Origin: Emergomyces orientalis
Lineage: Eukaryota; Ascomycota; Eurotiomycetes; Onygenales; Ajellomycetaceae
Assembly: GCA_002110485.1 (NCBI GenBank)
Contig: MOWL01000024.1
Coordinates: 124,001-188,000 of the forward strand
Reading direction: 5' to 3'
DNA length: 64,000 bases
Program-made: the position numbers and the translations under genes
Part shown: piece by piece, positions 1 through 8,905 of the stretch
Numbering within the stretch: position 1 is the stretch's first letter
Layout: each line of letters begins with the position of its first letter
Notes under the pieces: model-generated
Databases searched by the model: none
Told to the model about the DNA's origin: nothing
Seen by the model: only the letters and a program-made list of their open reading frames with translations

Positions 1-220
1 TTATAACCATGAATCTCTCGCTAGCTATATTACAAAATATGCCCATATAGGGGCATGTTACATACAATAATCAATAGTCTGTCATATACCAAATGAAATA
101 TCCAAATTAGGTGGAAACTAGGAGAAAAATAACGATAGTAGATGGAGTGGCGTATTTGGTGGAGATTTGAATGGTTCGATGCATCCGTTTGGCGCTTGAT
201 TAATAATCAGGTGTTTGACA
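1..220 (-). repeat. 3' LTR of copia element (truncated by window edge)
   Basis: This segment matches 5304-5523 base for base. On the minus strand the LTR starts TGTCAAACACC at 220, giving the usual TG terminus. About 110 further bases, matching 5194-5303, should lie left of the window. Confidence 0.95.
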
Positions 221-231
221 TACCCCCTCAC
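221..231 (-). other. Polypurine tract of copia element
   Basis: Read on the minus strand this is a purine-rich GGTGAGGGGGTA-like tract directly before the TGTCAAAC start of the 3' LTR. That is the expected position for the plus-strand DNA primer of an LTR retrotransposon. Confidence 0.75.
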
Positions 232-286
232 CAAATGAGCCGCATATAAGCAGTAGTATAAGGAAAAATGAATGAATGGTGATTTT

Positions 287-3200
287 TTAGCGAATCTGAG
301 CGCTAATATCAGTTAAACCAAGCATTTGTACGAATTCGGCGTGTTTTTGACCTCCAAGAGGCTTGGTCATTCCGTCGGCAATCATCGAATTGGTATCCAC
401 CCATTGGATAGCTAGTCGCCCGGCGGCTACTTGCTCACGGAGCCAGTGGTTATGGATGTCAACATGACGTAGCTTGGTTGCTAATTGAGGTGCTGCGGCG
501 GTTAGGAGACGGATAGTCTGCCGATTATCATTATGAATGACGAGCTGGCACTGTGTATTCAAACCAAGCTGTTTGAAGACTCGATCCCACCATATAGCCT
601 CTTTTGCTGCAGTGGATAGAGCAAGAAGTTCAGATTCTGTAGAGGACGTGCTCACAGATCGTTGTTTGGATGACTTCCAATCAATCACTCCTCCAAATAA
701 GGAGAATATCATGCCGTGGGTACTCCGGCGTGTAGTCGGGTCATCAGCGAATGCTGCATCCGCGTGGATGATGAAATCTGGGGTAGACGAGTTAGGCGCG
801 GGAGCTGTGTATTCAATCGCCAGATGGCGCGTTTGATTAGCGAATGCAATTACTCGGTCAATTAGATCACGGTGTTGAGGGCCCGGATTCTTCATAAAAT
901 CAGCTAGGGCGCTAGCGGCGTATGCGAGATCCGGCCTCGTTCCGACAGCAGGGTAGATTAGTGATCCCATTCGGCATTGGTAGGCGTGGATCTCTTGTGG
1001 GGATGCCACACCATCGTATGGGCGTAGGTCTTCCTTAGGCAATGGCATTTGATAGCGAGTTAGACGTTCTAGGTTAAATTTAACGGCTATTTTAGCCATA
1101 TAGCTGTCCTGGCATAACCAGAGCTTGTGTTCGTGGCGGTCTCGAAGGATACGAATCCCGAGGAACCAGTTCAAATTTCCCATATCTCGTAGGTTGTACG
1201 CGGATGTGAGATTTTGTTTGAAATGTTCAAACTCTGCACGGTGATCTCTATGATACAGAACCACAATATCATCAACATAGAAGAACACTGTAAGCTTTTC
1301 ACTAGTGTAGAGACATGGCTCCTCACTAATTGAATGTAAACCTAGCTTTCGAAGCTGGGATCCGAGCTCGTTATTCCATAAAAGAGGGGACTCAGGTAAT
1401 CCGTATAGAGCTCTCTTTAGAAGAAGATATCGGCCAGGGCAGCTATATCCTTGAGCTGGCATGACATAAACAGTGTGCTTGATTCGGGCGTTTAAGAAGG
1501 CGTTAACGGCGTCAAATTGATGTGCTTCAAAATCAAATGCCGCAGTGATTGCCATGAGAACACGGAAGACTTTCATTGCTAAAGTGGATGAATAGGTCTC
1601 TGATACTTCATTATATGAGAGATCACCTCTGACAACTAATCTTGCTTTGAATTTGACTAGATAACCATCTGTATCAAATTTGTAGGTGTATATCCATATC
1701 ATGGGTAGGGCTTGGACTTCGGATTGAGAAGGGATTTCAACCTCCTGCCAGCATTGACATGCTTCAAGAGCTTTATACTCAAGGTCCGCGGCTATTCGCC
1801 ATTCTCTGGCGTAGGGGTGTTTCATAGCCGCGTTCCAACCACGTGGTGGCGGGGGCAGCGTATCCCTATGGATCTTAGGCAGGTCTGGAGGTTTCAATGA
1901 TGTGGGTTCGGTTGATATGCCGTTCGCGAACGCAGTGTAAAAAGCAGTATATGACTCTGCGCTTGTGGCATATGCAAAGGCTCGGTCCTTGTTCGGCTTC
2001 CGTTTTCTTTTATCACTGACTATGTTAGAAGGTGAGATTTGACTGTGTATTTCGCGTCTTGGAGCATTTTGAATGGTAAGATTCTGTAGTGAGCTATCAA
2101 GTGATTCCATTAATTGGTTTGATGGATCATCAATCGCGGGGAATCCACTAGTTGGAGTTTCCATGATCTCGGACGAGATCTCGGCTTCGGGAAAGCTGCC
2201 AGGTGTTGGCATATCATGGCCATTCGGGCTAATTATAGGCACACTAGGCGGCGGAGGTGTTGGCTCCGGCGTGAGAGGCTCTTCGGGCGTTGAATCCTCC
2301 GTGGGCGGATCGGCAGATTTTGCTGTGGGTGGCCCGTGCTCTGAAACCCCTGCGGGTTTTTGAACCGCTGGTGTCATATAGGATAGTGAATCCTCGATTT
2401 CTCCAACCTTTTCCTCATCCGTTTCGTTAGCTATCCTGAGCTGAATCCCATTAGTAGTGGGTATAATAGACTCTAGTACATCCTCATCCGGCAGATTTAG
2501 AGGGTCAAAGAAGGTATTTTCATCAAATAGAACATCACGAGATTCAACAATCTCATTTGACTGTGGGAGCCAGATTCGGAAAATGTTAGTTGAAGAGTAG
2601 CCAATTAAGAATCCAATCTTAGCTCTCGCGGCAAGCTTCAACATTTTTGGCATCTTTTTATTTAGTACATATGCCTTGCACCCATATGCCCGTAGATGTG
2701 AGAGTTCTGAACTTTTAATGATATCAGCATCTTGCGTATATTCAACTAGGACTCGGTTCGGGGACTTCCAGTTTAATGCCCGTGTGGGCGTTCGATTTAG
2801 TAGGTATGCCGCTGCCTCAGCAATCTCGGGCCAGAGGTTATGTGGGAATCTAGCTGCTATTCGCAATGTTCGTGTGGCTTTAATAATCATACCCCCTGAG
2901 CGTTCTGCGAGCCCGTTCTGCTCTGGCGTATAGGGTGCTGAACGCTCTACAAGGATTCCTTCATCACGGACCCATTGCTCAAACATGGAGGATAGAGATT
3001 TTTCCCCATCTGTGTGAAGTTTGAGAACATCTATACCCATCTGTTTCTTGATTATAAGAATAGTATTCTTTATAAATTCAAAGGATTCAGATTTCTTTTT
3101 CATGCATCCAATTCTATGAAGGTGGGTGTACGGATCGTAGAGATGTGCAATATATTTGAGACCATTGTAGGATTCCTCAATGTGGATTATATCAAAATGT

Positions 3201-4978
3201 AGGATTTCGAATGGGCGGCTCCCGCGGCTCATCGGTCTTCGGGACACAATGCTATGCATCTTGCCGAGCCCGCAGGCTTCACAGTCTGCCGTTTTCGGCC
3301 CGTTAGCGAGCTTGGTTCCAGTGATCTCTATCGGGAGGTGTTCAAGAACTTCCGGGCCAGCGTGTGCCAGGCGTGTATGCCATAGGTTAGTAGTGGCTGG
3401 GATCGGTGGCCTGGGTAGTGCAGATCGTACTGCGAATGCTGTGTCTTTGATATTCAGACTATTCTTGATAATAGGGTTATACTCGAGGACGTATTTCTCA
3501 TGGACATAGGTTAAATTGAATTTAGCAACCTGTTCACTGTTGACTATAGTAAGATTGAGTTCATCAATCCCTAGACCTTTCTTTTTGAAGAAAGGGGAGG
3601 CAGCGATATTTGTATGAAAGTTAGGGATGTATGCCACATTAAGTAGAAGTATGCGTTTTACCCCCTTAGATGAATTGACATTGATCCATACATTGCCTGT
3701 GCCCTGTATAGCCACCTTTGTGTTGCCTGCATATAGAAATGATTCCTTGACCTCTTCGAAGTTCTCAAAACGGCTCAAATTGTTGCACACATGTTTATTA
3801 GCCCCAGTATCGTATATGAAGCTATTTTGTAGTGGATACTGATAGCTTCCACCATGTTCCATTGTAAAAGCAGTTGTTGCAAGAGCAGTATGCTCCTCTG
3901 ATTCTGAATCATTCTCTGAGGTTTCAAATGCTGCTGCTACAGCAGAGGGTTGATCTCTGCTTGCTTTAGCAAGCACATTCTTCACTACTCTTTTTGTATG
4001 AGGGTTTTTTAACAATCGCTTCACCTTTGCCGCGGTCTCAGGGTTCGGTGTCCACCCAGCTGGGTGTTTATCAGGGTTCAAATACCAACATTCAGTGAAT
4101 CGGTGACGTATTCCGCATATGCAGGGACGGCTTATCGATGATTGATCTGAGGGTTTGGCGGGTGTAGTGGCTTTTTCAGCAGAATTCTCGGAGGCATTCT
4201 CAGAGGCAGCATTAGTCGTACGATCTTGATATGCCGCGAATATAGCATTCTGCTTAGTTGACTTTGATCTATCTTCTACTACTCGCGTTCTGCAGTGAGA
4301 TCTAAAGAGATTGATCATTTCGCGGATTGAGAATGGATTCTTGCCGGTGATTAGAGTATTCTCCAGCTCCTGGCGGCGGAAATCGGTGAATTCTGGGTGA
4401 ACCGCCTGCGCAGCGTTTAAGAATCTATATAGGTTGCCACGTTCACTAGTGAACCCATCAACCTTATATTGAAGGACTAGATTGAGGCAGTTCTCCCATT
4501 CCAGTAGCCAATCAGATGGTGTTCTTTTTCGTACTTCTGAAGGCTTTGATAGCTTCAAAAATCGGTTCGTAAGCTCTACTTCTCGCTGGCGAGTAGTAGG
4601 AGCAATGTAATCTTTCAATTCCTTCAAGATTTTCCGTGGATTTACTTCTTTGGACAAGAAGAGTCGGATATTCGGGTCTATACTGCTCATTATATGGGTG
4701 TACAATTCCCTTGCACTTTTGAGATAGACATTATACTCAGCAACATGTTCTTTATGTAGAAACAGATGTGATTGACTGGCATGTGCCATCTCAGGTGTGT
4801 CATATCCTTCTGGCACCTCATAGCGAGGAGGCTTTGAAGGGGGAGGAATCTCTTCAGTGTCGAGATCAATATATTCATTAAAACCAAGAGCATATGCTTT
4901 GGCTTGAACTCCATCATACCATAGGTCCCAATCCTTCTCGGATGCGAGGATGATCTCCTTATTGGCCATAGTAGTCAT
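287..4978 (-). CDS. Copia gag-pol polyprotein, intact frame
   Basis: This is a single uninterrupted frame of 1563 residues, the usual size for a copia gag-pol. In order it shows: a Gag-like region (about 1-280); a degenerate zinc-knuckle-like CxCx3Hx4C stretch near 285; an aspartic protease motif FIYDTGAN; the GAG-pre-integrase HHCC zinc region (LWHTRLAH ... CEACGLGK); a DDE integrase core (HFDII, LHTDGE, NGLAERSG); reverse transcriptase with QFDAVNAFLN and the catalytic FFYVDDIVVLY; and RNase H with IHADAAF, STESELLA and IHNDN. No stop or frameshift interrupts it, so Gag and Pol would be made as one polyprotein with no obvious recoding site. A proline/threonine/serine-rich linker lies between integrase and reverse transcriptase. 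The start at 4978 is the first ATG; an alternative in-frame ATG lies three codons on. Confidence 0.96.
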   Translation of the reverse strand: MTTMANKEIILASEKDWDLWYDGVQAKAYALGFNEYIDLDTEEIPPPSKPPRYEVPEGYDTPEMAHASQSHLFLHKEHVAEYNVYLKSARELYTHIMSSIDPNIRLFLSKEVNPRKILKELKDYIAPTTRQREVELTNRFLKLSKPSEVRKRTPSDWLLEWENCLNLVLQYKVDGFTSERGNLYRFLNAAQAVHPEFTDFRRQELENTLITGKNPFSIREMINLFRSHCRTRVVEDRSKSTKQNAIFAAYQDRTTNAASENASENSAEKATTPAKPSDQSSISRPCICGIRHRFTECWYLNPDKHPAGWTPNPETAAKVKRLLKNPHTKRVVKNVLAKASRDQPSAVAAAFETSENDSESEEHTALATTAFTMEHGGSYQYPLQNSFIYDTGANKHVCNNLSRFENFEEVKESFLYAGNTKVAIQGTGNVWINVNSSKGVKRILLLNVAYIPNFHTNIAASPFFKKKGLGIDELNLTIVNSEQVAKFNLTYVHEKYVLEYNPIIKNSLNIKDTAFAVRSALPRPPIPATTNLWHTRLAHAGPEVLEHLPIEITGTKLANGPKTADCEACGLGKMHSIVSRRPMSRGSRPFEILHFDIIHIEESYNGLKYIAHLYDPYTHLHRIGCMKKKSESFEFIKNTILIIKKQMGIDVLKLHTDGEKSLSSMFEQWVRDEGILVERSAPYTPEQNGLAERSGGMIIKATRTLRIAARFPHNLWPEIAEAAAYLLNRTPTRALNWKSPNRVLVEYTQDADIIKSSELSHLRAYGCKAYVLNKKMPKMLKLAARAKIGFLIGYSSTNIFRIWLPQSNEIVESRDVLFDENTFFDPLNLPDEDVLESIIPTTNGIQLRIANETDEEKVGEIEDSLSYMTPAVQKPAGVSEHGPPTAKSADPPTEDSTPEEPLTPEPTPPPPSVPIISPNGHDMPTPGSFPEAEISSEIMETPTSGFPAIDDPSNQLMESLDSSLQNLTIQNAPRREIHSQISPSNIVSDKRKRKPNKDRAFAYATSAESYTAFYTAFANGISTEPTSLKPPDLPKIHRDTLPPPPRGWNAAMKHPYAREWRIAADLEYKALEACQCWQEVEIPSQSEVQALPMIWIYTYKFDTDGYLVKFKARLVVRGDLSYNEVSETYSSTLAMKVFRVLMAITAAFDFEAHQFDAVNAFLNARIKHTVYVMPAQGYSCPGRYLLLKRALYGLPESPLLWNNELGSQLRKLGLHSISEEPCLYTSEKLTVFFYVDDIVVLYHRDHRAEFEHFKQNLTSAYNLRDMGNLNWFLGIRILRDRHEHKLWLCQDSYMAKIAVKFNLERLTRYQMPLPKEDLRPYDGVASPQEIHAYQCRMGSLIYPAVGTRPDLAYAASALADFMKNPGPQHRDLIDRVIAFANQTRHLAIEYTAPAPNSSTPDFIIHADAAFADDPTTRRSTHGMIFSLFGGVIDWKSSKQRSVSTSSTESELLALSTAAKEAIWWDRVFKQLGLNTQCQLVIHNDNRQTIRLLTAAAPQLATKLRHVDIHNHWLREQVAAGRLAIQWVDTNSMIADGMTKPLGGQKHAEFVQMLGLTDISAQIR

Positions 4979-5161
4979 CGTGTGTTCGATGAGCGTGTAG
5001 TAGGCGTTTATATAGAAGCGTAGTAAGGTTGGTCTGTAGAGTAGTGGTAGTCTGTTTGAGAGTTTTAACCGCAGATTTTTCTTCAGCGAAGTTGATTCGA
5101 ATGTATTCAGAAAATCTCATATAAAAATAGGAATGTATTCCTAATTGTATTTGAATTGGGT

Positions 5162-5193
5162 TGGCGCAGTAGTTGCACCCGGGCTCATAACTA
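5162..5193 (-). other. Primer-binding site resembling initiator-tRNA half
   Basis: This lies directly inside the 5' LTR. The plus strand reads TGGCGCAGTAG, then GGGCTCATAAC, and resembles initiator tRNA-Met from the D arm to the CAT anticodon (compared with the yeast sequence from memory). The element is on the minus strand, so its RNA would be complementary to that tRNA half. Copia of Drosophila and yeast Ty5 are known to prime from an internal, cleaved initiator-tRNA half rather than the tRNA 3' end. Confidence 0.65.
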
Positions 5194-5523
5194 TGAGAGA
5201 TTTTTAAATGGTAGAATGTTCGCGTACGAATGAAAAAGTGAAGTTAAAAATTGAATTTTTTGGGCTCCCCTCCTCCCCATATCTACAGGTTTTCCACGGC
5301 TTTTTATAACCATGAATCTCTCGCTAGCTATATTACAAAATATGCCCATATAGGGGCATGTTACATACAATAATCAATAGTCTGTCATATACCAAATGAA
5401 ATATCCAAATTAGGTGGAAACTAGGAGAAAAATAACGATAGTAGATGGAGTGGCGTATTTGGTGGAGATTTGAATGGTTCGATGCATCCGTTTGGCGCTT
5501 GATTAATAATCAGGTGTTTGACA
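5194..5523 (-). repeat. 5' LTR of copia element
   Basis: The LTR is about 330 bases long. On the minus strand it begins TGTCAAACACC at 5523 and ends ..ATCTCTCA at 5194, the canonical TG..CA termini. The inner boundary is inferred from the adjoining primer-binding site, since the homologous part of the other LTR lies outside the window. Confidence 0.85.
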
Positions 5524-5553
5524 GATATTTATTGGCCAATGAGTAGTTTAAAC

Positions 5554-5730
5554 AGCCCCCTGTTGTATGGGATCCCTTGGCTGATCAAGGGCCAGGGGGA
5601 TTGCGCCCGTACCGCCAGCCATGCCCTCACTGCGAGAGTGCTAACTCTGTGCGTTTGTTGAACAGGCTCAACTAACCACCACTGGGTACTGGTTGACAAG
5701 CCCCTGTTGTCTTGGTAGGTCAAGGGTTTG
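5554..5730. repeat. Duplicated hairpin-forming unit beside the copia insertion
   Basis: A nested hairpin uses CCCCCTG (5556-5562) with CAGGGGG (5593-5599) outside and CCCTTG (5574-5579) with CAAGGG (5586-5591) inside. A shorter related copy starts at 5699 (AGCCCCTGTTGT, then CTTGGTAGGTCAAGG). The spacing suggests subterminal repeats of an older DNA transposon, but no transposase or clear terminal repeats are visible. Confidence 0.5.
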
Positions 5731-6255
5731 TGCACTCACCTCGCCCCCAGTACTCCCTAACTGCAGAAGAATATTAGCAGCATACTAATGTTAATAACAT
5801 GGCTCAATCTGTTGACATGCTGGGCTGCTGCTGCCATCGGGTGCAGTTTTGGGACAGTTAGGATCGCCAAAGGCATTGCTGTCAAAGATTTTCAGATTCA
5901 AGATCATTTCTCAGCCTTGTTGTTAGAAAAGGGAAGAGGGAAAAGGGGCAACTTGCTTAGGCAGCGGGCGGTGGTGAGTGCCGCAGCCCTAACTTAAAAA
6001 AGTCATAAAATTGGCTTTTGCCTCGTTCAGGTCTTTCACCAAAGGATTGATATTTTCACAGTAAACCTGGAGGAACGCTATTCCTATGTAAAACAGGCGT
6101 AGTGTACACAAACTCATACATACAAAAACATCAGCAGATTCAAGCATCATATATAACAATTTTTGCTGCTTAATAAGTAGAGAAATTCTGCTGCTAATAG
6201 CCTGCTATATAACAGCTCTTTACAGAATAGAGATTTTAATAGAGATTTTCTAATT

Positions 6256-6381
6256 AGACAAAGACACATATTTTCTATTATTAATGACTTCTGCTGATTT
6301 GATGAGTGTATATATCATTATGTATAAAAGATTGATTCATACACTTATCAGATCTTTATCATATAAAGATCTTTGTCTGTT
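6256..6381. repeat. Long imperfect inverted repeat, MITE-like
   Basis: The outer arms AGACAAAGAcac and aaAGATCTTTGTCT pair, and inner arms GATGAGTGTAT and ATACACTTATC pair around a central AT-rich loop. A further perfect palindrome (AGATCTTTA..TAAAGATCT) sits in the right arm. It is compatible with a small non-autonomous element or a folded transcript. No coding content is seen. Confidence 0.45.
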
Positions 6382-6987
6382 CATAAAATCTCTATCAAAT
6401 TATAGAGAGAAGACTGTATGTATCAGTAATATTATAATGAATCATGATAAATATCTCAGTGATGCAGTATTTTTATGCATAATGTTCATTTGAAAGTAGT
6501 AGAGTCTTGGCTGGCTATAATATCAATTCTTCGTAACCAGTGTAAGCGCGTCCTCCCTCAATTAGCTTTAAATAGCGCTGACTTGACGAAATTAAGTATC
6601 AAGACGGCTCTGATTGTTAGAACTTGAAAAGGTTGAAGATGTTTATTTTTCAGAATCACTTTAAGAAGGGGGGGCGGGCATGCTTAATGGGATTTGATGG
6701 CTGTTTTGCCATAAATCCTCAATATATTTTATATATTGGCCTCAGGGTCATTACCTACTCAGATTGCTATCATGAGGAATTTGTTTCACACTAATAGTCT
6801 AATACTTCCATTTCAATCATATGTTGTTGTCAAATGATAGTTATAGATACACTATTATTAATCTCACTTTCTCTCACCTCTTATCCGCTTGTTTTTTTCC
6901 CCAAGGTAAAAATATAAAAATATACAAAAGAAAGCTTCTGAATTGGAGTGCACAGCAGCATGACCTCACATTACTAGCTAACAAATG

Positions 6988-7018
6988 AAATAATAATAAT
7001 AATAATAATAATAATAAT
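6988..7018. repeat. AAT microsatellite
   Basis: About ten uninterrupted AAT units lie in AT-rich intergenic DNA. Confidence 0.9.
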
Positions 7019-7770
7019 CATGTTCAGAGTTGTGCATCTATCACTACTACTATATAACAGTATTCCATCTGACCACTGCTATTTATTTCCGTTGCTCTGC
7101 CACGTCACCCCATTGCATTTGAGCACATTTGATATATGATAATTAAACTGCTCAACAAAATGGGTAAATTTAACCTTGAAAATTATGGCGCGGCACTGAA
7201 ACTTACTAGTAGGTATAGCCAGTAGAGCAGAGCGGAAAGTAGTATGTACAGTAGTACAGTACCTAGGTCCAGCGGGACCACGGGCCCAGGCCTTTGACAG
7301 CCACATGAGCGCCCTATATGACCTGATAGGGCATAGTCTCGGCACCTCGGAACATGGGTCAGGCCGGGAGGAATTTGAAGCGTTTCCAAACCCTTGGGCC
7401 CCAAAAATACCCTTCGGCAGTATACTGCATCAATTGTATGAGCAGTTTGCATATAGTCTTAATGGGATGAGATAACTTGAATGCACACCCCTACTCTAAT
7501 GCGATCTTGGAGGCAAGTGAGGATGTACTGGTAGTTAACTTAATTTGTGCCAGGCTGGTGATCTATACATCGTGTGAGAGTTGATTGTAGCTTCAAAAAC
7601 ATGTCCGTCGAAAGTCGGACACAGGCTCAACTGCTAACTGTCCCTATGATGAAGGAGATAATCCCTGTATTAGCAGTTGCATCCTCTGCATGCTCTCTAA
7701 CAGTCTAGATCCGAGCATACATTTAACATGGTTCAAGCAAAGTTGAGCGTAGTTCCAATTCATCTCTTAA

Positions 7771-8144
7771 TGTGGTCTTCAGCATTGAGCGGCCGCCAAG
7801 CGGTCATGAATAAATCTCTCAAAATACTTCACTGAATACATCACTTCCTCTACTATCATGACAATTGTCTCCGTTTTCTCTGGTCTGCTTGAGCGAGATA
7901 ATAAGTTTTTTATTGACAAGCCAATTCTTCTATTTCATTTTAAAAATGAGAGATTATTAAAATATCGTACGCAACATGCCCCTATATTGGCATATTTTGT
8001 AATATTAGCTAGTGAGTGATTCATGGCTATAAAAGCTGTGGAAAATCCATAAATATTTAGGGGGGAAGAGCTTTTAGTTCAATTTTTTTTTATTTGTTTT
8101 CATTCATAGTACGCTCGCTAGCCTTACCACCTTAAAGTCACCCA
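7771..8144 (+). mobile_element. Relict solo LTR of the same copia family
   Basis: In plus orientation this stretch aligns along most of its length with the minus-strand LTR of the 5' element. Shared blocks include GCCAA-CGG, CTCCATCTACTATC-like, CATGCCCCTATAT, GGCATATTTTGTAATAT, GATTCATGG-TATAAAA and GTGGAAAA. It then reaches a CATTC..GTACGC block and a CA end near 8144. Many substitutions and small indels separate the two, so it is old. No internal element sequence adjoins it, which is the usual outcome of LTR-LTR recombination. It lies in the opposite orientation to the intact element. Confidence 0.8.
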
Positions 8145-8905
8145 TATAATGATTATGATTTTTCATCTTTCTCGGGGTAATTACTTAGTTCTAATTCTAA
8201 TCCTAACCTAACCGGGCCCTATTCTCGGGCCCTAACTTAATACACGCCCTAACCTACCCAAAACCAAAACTCAACTGTATCCTGGACCACCAAGGCGGAG
8301 ACGTGGAGCCTTGAATTAAGCCAAACGCAGGATAAAGTTTAACGTTTCCATGTTACCACTTCAGTCAAACCCTTGTTGCACATGCCATTCAGACGCAAAC
8401 TGCCATTTTTGACTGTACTCACCATGCTCCCCAGCGTCGTCCGTGGAGGTGTGTGTTGCAAATGACAAATGTTGCCGCGCGACTACACTTTTTGTAGAAG
8501 ATCTTCCCGGCTCGAGTCCCTCAGACTGTCCTTCCCGATCGGGAGGGGTTGCTGTTCTGCTGAAACATTAATTATGGTGGCTACGTACTCAAACCGCGCA
8601 GAATAGATGACAGCAAAGTTTTGAATTCTACCGGGGAATTTTTGTTCCGCTAGCTACATGAATGAGTATAGAGTTATAACTACCCCTGGAACATATTTGG
8701 ATAGGTCGGGTCAATGGGTGGCTGATCTTTCTGAGGGGCGGCAAAATGATGTATGAATCGATGTCTATAAAATGCAGCAAAGGCCCTGATAACCCCTCGT
8801 TCATCTCATCGAACGGCCAGCAAGCTTGAAACGAGAAAAATCACGTCGCACACTCAAAAAGCGATCTTACGTTTGATTTTTTCTAGCTCTAAAATTTAGC
8901 TCACA
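8145..8905. other. Intergenic, upstream of secreted-protein locus
   Basis: No gene is seen. A short stretch of CCTAACC-like repeats and two GGGCCC palindromes lie at about 8195-8270. The right part is the presumed promoter of the gene starting at 8906. Confidence 0.5.

Larger units (their letters stand above)
1..5523 (-). mobile_element. Ty1/copia LTR retrotransposon, near complete
   Basis: An LTR retrotransposon lies on the minus strand. Its 5' LTR is at 5194-5523, one long gag-pol frame is at 287-4978, and the 3' LTR is cut by the left window edge (1-220 seen). Bases 1-220 are identical to 5304-5523. A polypurine tract adjoins the 3' LTR and a primer-binding site adjoins the 5' LTR. Domain order protease, integrase, reverse transcriptase, RNase H places it in Ty1/copia (Pseudoviridae-like) rather than gypsy. 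The target-site duplication cannot be checked because the left flank is missing; the right flank begins GATAT. Everything visible suggests a recent and possibly still mobile copy. Confidence 0.95.
5731..7770. other. AT-rich intergenic DNA, no gene seen
   Basis: I see no convincing gene here. Open frames are short and have no recognisable domain. The stretch holds a long imperfect hairpin (6256-6381) and an AAT microsatellite (about 6988-7018). A plus-strand frame around 7200-7470 stays open for about 90 codons without a suitable start and may be a relic. The AT richness and hairpins suggest decayed repeats. Confidence 0.6.

Noticed and set aside
2073..2363. Plus-strand open frames inside 287-4978
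   Set aside because: They are shadows of the intact gag-pol frame on the other strand.
7197..7470. Plus-strand open stretch of about 90 codons (…HMSALYDLIGHSLG…)
   Set aside because: It has no start codon near its beginning, no recognised motif and no splice context.
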